DNA of 6,019 nt, from positions 1 through 6,019 of the forward strand of contig JANLTC010000400.1 of the NCBI GenBank assembly GCA_031362725.1, read 5' to 3'. A program made the position numbers and the translations under genes. The DNA comes from PR03 sp031362725 (GTDB taxonomy: Bacteria; Myxococcota_A; UBA9160; PR03). Of this stretch, positions 1-4,937 are shown in pieces. Each line of letters opens with the position of its first letter. The stretch's first letter is position 1. The notes beneath the pieces are model-generated. The model was not told the origin of the DNA, did no database searches, and worked only from the letters and a program-made list of their open reading frames with translations.

Positions 1-1
1 G

Positions 2-142
2 GAGATGGTGATGCCCGGCGACAACATCGAGATGGTGGTGACGCTGATCACGCCGATCGCGATGGACAAGGAACTGCGCTTTGCGATTCGCGAAGGCGGC
101 CGCACCGTCGGCGCCGGCGTCGTCGCGGAAATCATCGAGTAA
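2..142 (+). CDS. tuf: Elongation factor Tu, C-terminal fragment (5' end outside window)
   Basis: This is the last 46 codons of EF-Tu, the GTPase that delivers aminoacyl-tRNA to the ribosomal A site. Reading from base 2, the frame gives EMVMPGDNIEMVVTLITPIA, then a segment containing LRFAIREGGRTVGAGVV and the end AEIIE, followed by TAA. These are the signature strands of EF-Tu domain 3, the C-terminal beta-barrel that contacts tRNA and EF-Ts. The GTPase domain lies upstream of the window. The gap to rpsJ is only 28 nt and shows no terminator hairpin, so co-transcription with the ribosomal genes is likely. This is inferred from spacing. The identification is secure although the gene is partial. 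Confidence 0.97.
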   Translation, partial: EMVMPGDNIEMVVTLITPIAMDKELRFAIREGGRTVGAGVVAEIIE

Positions 143-170
143 TTCGGGCGAAGACCCCGAGAGGCAAACC

Positions 171-488
171 ATGGCCGAGACACCCTCGCAGAAAATCCGA
201 ATCCGCATGAAGGCGTACGACTTCAAGCTTCTCGACCTGAGCGCCGGGGAGATCGTCGACACCGCCATGCGCACCGGTGCGCGGGTGGCCGGGCCCATCC
301 CGCTTCCCACCTCGATCAACAAGTTCACCGTGCTCCGCGGTCCGCACATCGACAAGAAGGCGCGCGAGCAGTTCGAGATCCGCACGCACAAGCGGCTGAT
401 CGACATCCTGGACCCGACGCCGCAAACGGTCGACGCGCTGATGAAGCTCGAGTTGGCCGCGGGCGTAGACGTGGAGATCAAGCTCTAG
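171..488 (+). CDS. rpsJ: 30S ribosomal protein S10 (NusE)
   Basis: S10 is a 30S head protein; as NusE it also takes part in transcription antitermination with NusB. The 105-residue product matches the family along its whole length: QKIRIRMKAYD near residues 7-17, TGARVAGPIPLPT in the middle (the exposed loop and NusB-side region), FTVLRGPH, FEIRTHKRLIDILDPT and the ending LELAAGVDVEIKL. The ATG at 171 is preferred because GAGAGG at 159-164 sits 6 nt upstream. The frame stays open back to an ATG at 81, but those codons overlap tuf and give a low-complexity N-terminus not seen in S10. The next gene begins 2 nt after the TAG stop and is rplD, not the expected rplC. Confidence 0.98.
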   Translation: MAETPSQKIRIRMKAYDFKLLDLSAGEIVDTAMRTGARVAGPIPLPTSINKFTVLRGPHIDKKAREQFEIRTHKRLIDILDPTPQTVDALMKLELAAGVDVEIKL

Positions 489-490
489 TC

Positions 491-1126
491 ATGGCCACCC
501 AAGCACTCATCGGAGCGAAGGGGAACGTCGAACTCGACCCGGCGATCTTCGAAGCGCCCGTGAAGCCGCACCTGTTCCATGCCGAGGTGCGTCGCCAGCT
601 CGCCGCGCGGCGTGCCGGTACGCACTCGACCAAGAACCGCGCTGCCGTTTCGGGTGGTGGTATCAAGCCGTGGAAGCAAAAGGGCACCGGCCGTGCGCGG
701 CAAGGCACGATCCGCGCGCCGCAATGGTCGGGTGGCGGTGTGGTCTTCGGTCCGGTTCCGCGCGACTACACCCATTCGCTTCCCAAGAAGGTGCGACGCG
801 CCGCGTTGTGCTCTGCGCTGTCGCTGCGCCAGCGCGAGGGCGCGCTGCTGGTCGCCGATTCGCTCGACGTGGCGGATGGCAAGACGAAGACCGCGGTCGC
901 CGTGCTGACCGGCCTCGGCCTCGGCGCGGATCAGAATGTGCTGGTGGTGCTGGAAAAGGCGAACCCGGCAGTCGAGCGCGCGCTGCGCAACCTGCCCTGG
1001 GCGAGCGTGCTGCTGGTTGCCGGCCTCAACACCTACGACATCCTGCGCCGCAAGAAACTGTTGCTGACGCGCGGTGCACTGGACGCGATTCATGCACGCC
1101 TCTCGGCAACGGAGAACGAGTCATGA
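491..1126 (+). CDS. rplD: 50S ribosomal protein L4
   Basis: L4 is an early-binding 23S rRNA protein whose extended loop lines the peptide exit tunnel. The 211-residue product carries the diagnostic loop KPWKQKGTGRAR at residues 59-70, followed by QGT, RAPQW and GGGVVFGP (residues 71-88). The C-terminal domain has VLVVLEKANPAVERALRNLP and NTYDILRRKKLLLT, and the length is normal for the family. The ATG at 491 is 2 nt after the rpsJ stop. The nearest Shine-Dalgarno-like run, GGAG at 473-476, is 14 nt away, so initiation probably relies on coupling to rpsJ termination. In E. coli L4 represses its own operon through a leader upstream of rpsJ; the 28-nt tuf-rpsJ gap leaves no room for such a leader here. 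Canonically rplC lies immediately upstream, and it is missing. Confidence 0.97.
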   Translation: MATQALIGAKGNVELDPAIFEAPVKPHLFHAEVRRQLAARRAGTHSTKNRAAVSGGGIKPWKQKGTGRARQGTIRAPQWSGGGVVFGPVPRDYTHSLPKKVRRAALCSALSLRQREGALLVADSLDVADGKTKTAVAVLTGLGLGADQNVLVVLEKANPAVERALRNLPWASVLLVAGLNTYDILRRKKLLLTRGALDAIHARLSATENES

Positions 1127-1410
1127 GAGTCGAGTCCGTGATCATGCGCCCGCTAGTGACGGAGAAGAGCACGCTCGGGCGCGAGCTGCACAACGAGGTG
1201 ACCTTCGCGGTCGACCCGCACGCGTCGAAGCACGACGTGCGCCGCGCGGTCGAGCAGCTGTTCTCGGTGCGCGTCGCCGACGTCCGCACGATGCGGATGC
1301 ACCGCAAGTCGCGCCGGGTCGGCCGTTTCCTCGGTCGTCGGCCCGAGTGGAAGAAGGCCATCGTCCGGCTGGCCGAGGGCCAGTCGATTGAATTCTTCGA
1401 GGGAGTCTGA
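1123..1410 (+). CDS. rplW: 50S ribosomal protein L23
   Basis: L23 sits at the tunnel exit and is the docking site for trigger factor and SRP. The 95-residue protein shows the N-terminal signature IMRPLVTEKST, in which Glu14 aligns with E. coli Glu18, the trigger-factor contact. It continues through FAVDPHASKHDVRRAVEQLF and VRTMRMHRKSRRVGRFLGRR to a segment containing EWKKAIVRLAEGQSIEFFEG. The start is an ATGA overlap with the rplD stop, with GGAG at 1111-1114 placed 8 nt upstream. The 3' end overlaps rplB in a TGATG. The basic internal loop is intact and the length is normal. No oddity seen. Confidence 0.97.
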   Translation: MRVESVIMRPLVTEKSTLGRELHNEVTFAVDPHASKHDVRRAVEQLFSVRVADVRTMRMHRKSRRVGRFLGRRPEWKKAIVRLAEGQSIEFFEGV

Positions 1411-2243
1411 TGCCGGTTAGAGTCTACAAGCCGACCTCACCCGGGCGGCGCCAGATGAGCGTGTCGGCGTTTGCCGAGGTGACGGCCAAGCGTCCCGAGC
1501 GCGGCCTCATCGAGGGCGCGCGCAAGGCGTCGGGTGGGCGCAACAACACCGGACACATCACGTCGTGGCATCGCGGCGGCGGACACAAGCGGCTGTACCG
1601 TCGCATCGACTTCCGACGCGACAAGCTGGCGATCCCGGCCAAGGTCGCGGCGGTCGAGTACGACCCGAACCGGTCGGCGCGCATCGCACTGCTCCACTAC
1701 GCCAACGGCGAGAAGCGCTACATCCTGGCTCCCGTCGGCCTTGGCGTCGGCGACTCCGTGATGGCGGGAGAGGACGCCGAGATCCGGCCCGGCAATGCGA
1801 TGCCGCTGGCGAAGATTCCCCTCGGTACCGTAGTGCACAACGTCGAGCTGAAACCCGGCAAGGGCGGACAGCTGGTCCGCTCGGCGGGCGTCGGCGCTCA
1901 GCTGATGGCGCGCGAGGGCAAGCTGGCCACGCTGCGCATGCCGAGCGGTGAGCAGCGCTACGTGCAGGTGGCTTGCATGGCCACGATTGGTCAGGTCGGC
2001 AACATCGAACACGAGAACGTGAAGCTCGGCAAGGCAGGTCGCTCGCGCTGGCTCGGTCGGAAGCCGAGCGTTCGCGGGGTCGCGATGAACCCGGTCGACC
2101 ATCCGATGGGCGGCGGCGAGGGCAAGTCGTCGGGCGGTCGCCATCCCTGTACGCCGTGGGGTGTTCCGACCAAGGGCCACAAGACGCGACAGAACCGGCG
2201 CACCGACAAGTACATCGTCAAGCGACGCGGAAAGGGGCGGTAG
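1410..2243 (+). CDS. rplB: 50S ribosomal protein L2
   Basis: L2 is one of the most conserved 50S proteins, needed for subunit association and for an active peptidyl transferase centre. The 277-residue product is full length: KPTSPGRRQMSV at the N-terminus, SGGRNNTGHITSWHRGGGHK, an OB-fold region with EYDPNRSARIAL, then VHNVELKPGKGGQLVRSAG in the SH3-like domain. The C-terminal segment contains VAMNPVDHPMGGGEGKSSGG and the end is a basic RTDKYIVKRRGKGR. The His in VDHP (E. coli His229, important for peptidyl transfer) is kept. The second His of the common DHPH motif is Met here, a substitution I believe occurs in other lineages. The start shares one base with the rplW stop, and GAGGGAG at 1399-1405 is a strong although close ribosome-binding site. 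Confidence 0.98.
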   Translation: MPVRVYKPTSPGRRQMSVSAFAEVTAKRPERGLIEGARKASGGRNNTGHITSWHRGGGHKRLYRRIDFRRDKLAIPAKVAAVEYDPNRSARIALLHYANGEKRYILAPVGLGVGDSVMAGEDAEIRPGNAMPLAKIPLGTVVHNVELKPGKGGQLVRSAGVGAQLMAREGKLATLRMPSGEQRYVQVACMATIGQVGNIEHENVKLGKAGRSRWLGRKPSVRGVAMNPVDHPMGGGEGKSSGGRHPCTPWGVPTKGHKTRQNRRTDKYIVKRRGKGR

Positions 2244-2522
2244 ATGGCTCGATCCCTCAAGAAGGGCCCCTTCGTCGACCCGAGCCTCCAGCGCAAGGTC
2301 GAGAAGATGGCGCGCACCGGTGCGAAGCAAGCCGTCCGGACCTGGTCGCGGCGGTCGATGATCACGCCGGACATGCTCGGCATGACGTTCCAGGTTCACA
2401 ACGGAAAGCTCTTCGTGCCCGTGTACGTGACGGAGAACATGGTTGGGCATCGCCTCGGCGAGTTCTCTCCGACCCGAAAGTTCACCGGGCACTCCGCGGA
2501 CAAAAAGGTGAAGAAGGGCTGA
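2244..2522 (+). CDS. rpsS: 30S ribosomal protein S19
   Basis: S19 lies in the 30S head, pairs with S13 and contacts the A-site tRNA region and the B1 bridges. The 92-residue protein has the standard ARSLKKGPFVD start, a central RTWSRRSMITPDMLGMTFQV, HNGKLFVPVYVTENMVGHRL and the ending GEFSPTRKFTGHSADKK followed by a basic tail. The ATG directly follows the rplB TAG (TAGATG), and AAGGGG at 2232-2237 gives a 6-nt spacing. The flexible basic C-terminal tail that reaches the decoding region is present. Length and order are canonical. Confidence 0.98.
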   Translation: MARSLKKGPFVDPSLQRKVEKMARTGAKQAVRTWSRRSMITPDMLGMTFQVHNGKLFVPVYVTENMVGHRLGEFSPTRKFTGHSADKKVKKG

Positions 2523-2523
2523 G

Positions 2524-2871
2524 ATGGAAGTGCGAGCCAAACTGAGCGGAATGAGCGGCAGCGCCCGCAAGGTGCGGCTGGTCGCGGACCAGATTCGCGG
2601 CAAGGGCGTCGAAGACGCGCTCGTCACGCTGACGTTCTCGGACAAGCGCGCGGCGCGACCGCTCGCCAAGTTGTTGCGATCTGCACTCGCCAACGCCGAG
2701 CAGAAGAACGAACGCGAGAAGGCCGGGATCGACGTCGACAGCCTCGTCGTTCACACGCTGCTGGTCGACGAAGGTCCGAGTCAGTGGCGCATCAGTCCGC
2801 GCGCGCAGGGGCGCGCTTATTGGGTTCAAAAGCGTTCTCACCACGTCACGGTGGTGTTGGCCGAGCGCTGA
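2524..2871 (+). CDS. rplV: 50S ribosomal protein L22
   Basis: L22 binds all domains of 23S rRNA, and its beta-hairpin lines the exit tunnel next to L4. The 115-residue product shows EVRAKLSGMSGSARKVRLVA at the N-terminus, IRGKGVEDAL, KLLRSALANAEQKN, and then the tunnel hairpin DEGPSQWRISPRAQGRAYWV followed by KRSHHVTVVL. It is slightly longer than E. coli L22 (110 residues), mainly between the core helix and the hairpin. The start lies 1 nt after the rpsS TGA, with AAGGG at 2514-2518. It is followed by a 50-nt spacer, long for this operon, which carries two hairpins. Confidence 0.97.
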   Translation: MEVRAKLSGMSGSARKVRLVADQIRGKGVEDALVTLTFSDKRAARPLAKLLRSALANAEQKNEREKAGIDVDSLVVHTLLVDEGPSQWRISPRAQGRAYWVQKRSHHVTVVLAER

Positions 2872-2877
2872 CCGCGT

Positions 2878-2895
2878 GGCGCGGAGCGCCTGGCC
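2878..2895 (+). repeat. 18-nt near-repeat, copy 1 (rplV-rpsC spacer)
   Basis: The 18 bases GGCGCGGAGCGCCTGGCC recur at 4203-4220 with a single difference (G2884 versus C4209), which lies in the loop of the potential hairpin, so both 5-bp stem arms are identical in the two copies. This copy is noncoding. The downstream flanks agree only partly (…C-G-.-G-T-C in register), so the similarity fades outside the 18 bases. Chance in GC-rich DNA cannot be excluded. Confidence 0.5.
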
Positions 2896-2905
2896 CTTCG
2901 GGTCA
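2878..2905 (+). promoter_or_regulatory. Two adjacent hairpins in the rplV-rpsC spacer, just upstream of the rpsC ribosome-binding site
   Basis: GGCGC (2878-2882) can pair with GCGCC (2886-2890) around a GGA loop. Directly after it, TGGCCC (2891-2896) can pair with GGGTCA (2900-2905) around TTC, with one G-U pair. The rpsC Shine-Dalgarno AAGGAG begins at 2907, one base after the second stem. There is no U-run, so an intrinsic terminator is unlikely. Translational control, mRNA processing or stability, or simple GC-rich chance are all possible. The pairing is read directly from the sequence; any function is inference. Confidence 0.45.
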
Positions 2906-2921
2906 TAAGGAGTCCTCGACG

Positions 2922-3602
2922 ATGGGACAGAAGGTTCATCCCTACGGCTTCCGGCTCGGCACCCTCTATGGGTGGCAGTCGAATTGGTTCTCGGAGCGGC
3001 GCTATGCGCCCCAGTTGCTCGAGGACGTGAAGATCCGGCGCTTCATCAAGAAGAAGCTGTTCCACGCCGGCATCTCGAAGGTGGTGATCGAGCGCACCGG
3101 CGAGAAGGTGGTGGTCAACATCCACACGGCCCGCCCCGGCATCTTGATCGGCAAGCGTGGCGCCGAAGTCGACTCGCTCCGCAAGGAGCTGGCGGTCTAC
3201 ACCGCTGGCGACGTCTTCATCAACGTCAAGGAAATCCGCAAGGCAGAACTCGACGCGCAGCTCGTCGCCGAGAACGTCGCGATGCAGCTCGAACGCCGTG
3301 TCGCGTTCCGTCGCGCGATGAAGAAGGCCGTGACGGCGACGATGAAGTTCGGCGCCCAGGGCGTGCGCATCCAGGCATCGGGACGCCTCGGTGGCGCCGA
3401 GATGGGTCGCCGCGAGTGGTACCGCGAAGGGCGTGTGCCGCTGCACACGCTGCGCGCCAACATCGAGTATGGGCTCGCCGAGGCGAAGACGACCTACGGC
3501 CTGATCGGCGTGAAGTGCTGGATCTTCAAGGGCGAGGTCGCCGATCGCGATCTCAAGAAGGGCACGCTCGCCGACCGGCTGTCCGTGGAAGAGGCGCGTT
3601 AG
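2922..3602 (+). CDS. rpsC: 30S ribosomal protein S3
   Basis: S3 lies at the mRNA entry site and, with S4 and S5, forms the ribosomal mRNA helicase. The 226-residue product begins GQKVHPYGFRLG. It has a type II KH domain with the nucleic-acid-binding loop GILIGKRG at residues 73-80, and a C-terminal S3 domain with SGRLGGAEMGRREWYREGRV followed by PLHTLRANIEYG and IGVKCWIFKGE. Arg130, Arg131 and Lys134 (FRRAMKK) correspond to the E. coli residues Arg131, Arg132 and Lys135 implicated in helicase activity. The ATG at 2922 is chosen because the family starts MGQK and AAGGAG at 2907-2912 is well placed (9 nt). Upstream in-frame codons belong to the spacer and to rplV in another frame. Confidence 0.98.
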   Translation: MGQKVHPYGFRLGTLYGWQSNWFSERRYAPQLLEDVKIRRFIKKKLFHAGISKVVIERTGEKVVVNIHTARPGILIGKRGAEVDSLRKELAVYTAGDVFINVKEIRKAELDAQLVAENVAMQLERRVAFRRAMKKAVTATMKFGAQGVRIQASGRLGGAEMGRREWYREGRVPLHTLRANIEYGLAEAKTTYGLIGVKCWIFKGEVADRDLKKGTLADRLSVEEAR

Positions 3603-3605
3603 TCG

Positions 3606-4022
3606 ATGCTGCAGCCGAAGAAGGTCAAATACCGCAAGCAGATGAAGGGGCGCATCCGCGGCCTTGCGCAGCGCGGCGCCACCGTCGCGTTCGGCGACTT
3701 CGGGCTCCAGGTGCTGGCGTCCGGCAGGATCACCGCGCGTCAGATCGAAGCCGCGCGCATTGCGATGACGCGCCACGTGAAGCGCGGCGGGAAGATCTGG
3801 ATCCGCATCTTCCCGGACAAGCCGATCACGAAGAAGCCGGCCGAAACCCGCATGGGCAAGGGCAAGGGCAATGTGGAGGATTGGGTCGCCGTCGTGCGCC
3901 GCGGCCGCATCCTCTACGAGATGGAAGGCGTTCCGCGCGAAGTCGCCGTGGCGGCGCTGAAACTCGCGGCGCACAAACTGGCGCTTCCGACGCGCTTCGT
4001 GGCCCGAGAGGAGGGCGCGTGA
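3606..4022 (+). CDS. rplP: 50S ribosomal protein L16
   Basis: L16 is a late-assembly protein near the A-site tRNA elbow and the central protuberance. The 138-residue product starts with the typical MLQPKKVKYRKQMKGRIRGL. It then has FGLQVLASGRITARQIEAAR, KIWIRIFPDKPITKKPAETR and MGKGKGNVEDWVAVV, and ends in a helix with KLAAHKLALPTRFV. Arg82 in TRMGKGKG aligns with E. coli Arg81, the residue hydroxylated by YcfD/RoxA in some bacteria; whether that happens here is unknown. The start is 3 nt after the rpsC stop, with GAGG at 3591-3594 as a rather distant ribosome-binding site, so coupling is likely. The 3' end overlaps rpmC. Confidence 0.98.
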   Translation: MLQPKKVKYRKQMKGRIRGLAQRGATVAFGDFGLQVLASGRITARQIEAARIAMTRHVKRGGKIWIRIFPDKPITKKPAETRMGKGKGNVEDWVAVVRRGRILYEMEGVPREVAVAALKLAAHKLALPTRFVAREEGA

Positions 4023-4252
4023 AGGCAACCGAACTGCGCGAGTTGACCGCGGACGAACTCGAGGCAAAGGCGAAGGCGATGCGCGGCGAATACTTCGGGG
4101 CGCGTGTGCGCTTCGCGACCGGTCAGCTGGAGAACACCGCCAAGCTCCGCTCGTTGCGACGGGACATTGCGCGGCTGGAGACGATCTTGCGACAGAAAGC
4201 AGGGCGCGCAGCGCCTGGCCGCCCGAGTCGAGAAGTTGGAGCGATTCGATGA
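4019..4252 (+). CDS. rpmC: 50S ribosomal protein L29, GTG start, with C-terminal extension
   Basis: L29 is a small two-helix protein at the tunnel exit beside L23. The 77-residue product has KATELRELTADELEAKAKAM, then FGARVRFATGQLENTAKLRS with LRRDIARLETILRQK, a complete L29 core ending near residue 60. The GTG at 4019 overlaps the rplP TGA as GTGA and lies 4 nt after AGGAGG (4009-4014); the next in-frame ATG (4079) would remove the first helix. Residues 61-77 (AGRAAPGRPSREVGAIR) form an Ala/Gly/Pro/Arg tail beyond the usual length of about 60-70. The tail is partly encoded by the 18-nt near-repeat also found in the rplV-rpsC spacer. The stop overlaps rpsQ (ATGA). Confidence 0.95.
   Translation: MKATELRELTADELEAKAKAMRGEYFGARVRFATGQLENTAKLRSLRRDIARLETILRQKAGRAAPGRPSREVGAIR
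4203..4220 (+). repeat. 18-nt near-repeat, copy 2 (inside the rpmC 3' tail)
   Basis: This copy matches 2878-2895 at 17 of 18 positions. It keeps both stem arms, GGCGC (4203-4207) and GCGCC (4211-4215), around a GCA loop. It lies in the non-conserved tail of L29 and encodes roughly residues 62-67. It sits 17 nt before the GGAG (4238-4241) that serves rpsQ, so like copy 1 it lies upstream of a ribosome-binding site. The second hairpin seen at copy 1 is largely lost here. Confidence 0.5.
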
Positions 4253-4512
4253 GTGAGCGAGGCAATCGCCGGATCGTGGACGGAACCGTCGTGAGCGACA
4301 AGATGGACAAGACCATCGTCGTTCGCGTCGAGCGACTGGTCCGTGATCCGCACTACGGAAAGTACGTACGCCGCTATTCGCGGTTCATGGCCCACGACGA
4401 GGACAACGTCTGTCAGATCGGGGACACGGTGCGCATCATCGAGCACCGCCCGCTTTCGAAGCTCAAGCGTTGGAAGCTGCAAGCGACGCTCAGCAAGTCG
4501 AAGGGCGTCTAG
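4249..4512 (+). CDS. rpsQ: 30S ribosomal protein S17
   Basis: S17 is a primary 16S rRNA-binding protein of the 30S body with an OB fold. The 87-residue product has GTVVSDKMDKTIVVRVERLV near residues 12-31, then DPHYGKYVRRYSRF, HDEDNVCQIGDTVRIIE and HRPLSKLKRWKL, all diagnostic. The start is an ATGA overlap with rpmC, with GGAG at 4238-4241 placed 7 nt upstream. It ends at TAG (4510-4512), a normal length next to the 84 residues of E. coli. The same frame stays open for a further 19 codons after the TAG, starting with an ATG directly behind it. This could be a lost C-terminal tail or a separate mini-frame. Confidence 0.98.
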   Translation: MSERGNRRIVDGTVVSDKMDKTIVVRVERLVRDPHYGKYVRRYSRFMAHDEDNVCQIGDTVRIIEHRPLSKLKRWKLQATLSKSKGV

Positions 4513-4572
4513 ATGAGTCAGAGCGCACGACAGCTGACGCTCCGCAATGTCGGGGCGGGAGACCGAGCATGA
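4513..4572 (+). CDS. Possible 19-residue mini-ORF filling the rpsQ-rplN spacer (unproven)
   Basis: An ATG immediately follows the rpsQ TAG (TAGATG). It opens MSQSARQLTLRNVGAGDRA, and the TGA at 4570-4572 overlaps the rplN ATG as ATGA. The frame is that of rpsQ. AAGGG at 4501-4505 lies 7 nt upstream of the ATG and could serve as a weak ribosome-binding site. I recognise no family, and there is no signal peptide or membrane segment. It may be a coupling relay that carries ribosomes from rpsQ to rplN, the remains of a longer S17 tail cut off by a nonsense change, or an accidental open frame. The junction layout supports it; size and lack of homology count against it. Confidence 0.25.
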   Translation: MSQSARQLTLRNVGAGDRA

Positions 4573-4937
4573 TCCAGCAGGAATCAGTGCTGGAGGTGGC
4601 GGACAACTCGGGCGCCCGCAAGGTGCTTTGCATCCGGGTGCTCGGAGGTACGCGCCGCCGCTATGCCTCGATCGGCGACATCATCGTCGTGTCGGTGAAG
4701 GATGCGATCCCGAACGGGCGCGTGAAGAAGGGCGAAGTGCGCAAGGCCGTCGTCGTCCGCACCGCGAAGGGCGTGGGACGACCGGATGGCTCCTACATCA
4801 AGTTCGACGACAACGCCGCCGTGCTGATCGACAACCAGCGCGAGCCGGTGGGAACGCGCATCTTCGGTCCGGTCGCACGCGAGCTGCGCGCCAAGCGCTT
4901 CATGAAGATCATCTCGCTGGCCCCGGAGGTGCTGTGA
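4569..4937 (+). CDS. rplN: 50S ribosomal protein L14
   Basis: L14 lies at the subunit interface, pairs with L19 and forms bridges B5 and B8; it is also the docking site of the silencing factor RsfS. The 122-residue product is canonical throughout: MIQQESVLEVADNSGARKVL at the start, then CIRVLGGTRRRYASIGDII, KKGEVRKAVVVRT, YIKFDDNAAVLID and REPVGTRIFGPVARELR, ending MKIISLAPEVL. The ATG at 4569 has GGGAG (4557-4561) 7 nt upstream. An in-frame ATG further up (4470) would read through rpsQ and can be ignored. The last codons carry the GGAGGT used by the next gene, which is rplE and not the expected rplX. Confidence 0.98.
   Translation: MIQQESVLEVADNSGARKVLCIRVLGGTRRRYASIGDIIVVSVKDAIPNGRVKKGEVRKAVVVRTAKGVGRPDGSYIKFDDNAAVLIDNQREPVGTRIFGPVARELRAKRFMKIISLAPEVL
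4925..4930 (+). promoter_or_regulatory. Strong Shine-Dalgarno for rplE inside the end of rplN
   Basis: GGAGGT at 4925-4930 lies 6 nt before the rplE ATG and is the most complete anti-16S match I noticed among the junctions. It is built from the conserved Pro-Glu-Val codons at the end of L14. Together with the one-base TGATG overlap, it makes the rplN-rplE junction look fully functional despite the missing rplX. Confidence 0.8.

Noticed and set aside
81..170. N-terminal extension of rpsJ back to the ATG at 81
   Set aside because: It overlaps the tuf coding end in another frame, gives an atypical N-terminus, and a good ribosome-binding site marks the ATG at 171.
240..251. AGCGCCGGGGAG in rpsJ as another copy of the spacer repeat
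   Set aside because: It shares only the AGCGCC-GG core, lies in conserved codons of S10 and lacks the upstream stem arm. It shows that short core matches occur by chance here.
1437..2693. Long antisense open frame (418 codons) across rplB, rpsS and rplV
   Set aside because: It is the complement of well-conserved ribosomal genes in GC-rich DNA, where stop codons are rare on the opposite strand. The translation shows no recognisable domain and there is no matching start context.
2878..2905. Intrinsic terminator between rplV and rpsC
   Set aside because: The stems are short and no U-run follows. The operon clearly continues with rpsC directly behind.
2784..2921. N-terminal extension of rpsC into rplV and the spacer
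   Set aside because: S3 starts with MGQK, and the ATG at 2922 has AAGGAG at a proper distance. The extension is an alternate frame of rplV plus the spacer.
2972..4018. Long sense-strand frame joined in phase to rpmC
   Set aside because: The upstream part is an alternate frame through rpsC and rplP with biased Arg/Gly/Ala content. Only the part from the GTG at 4019 is a gene (L29).
2838..4316. Long antisense open frame (492 codons) across rpsC, rplP and rpmC
   Set aside because: Shadow of three confident sense genes. Composition is typical of reverse-strand GC-rich artefacts and no family is recognisable.
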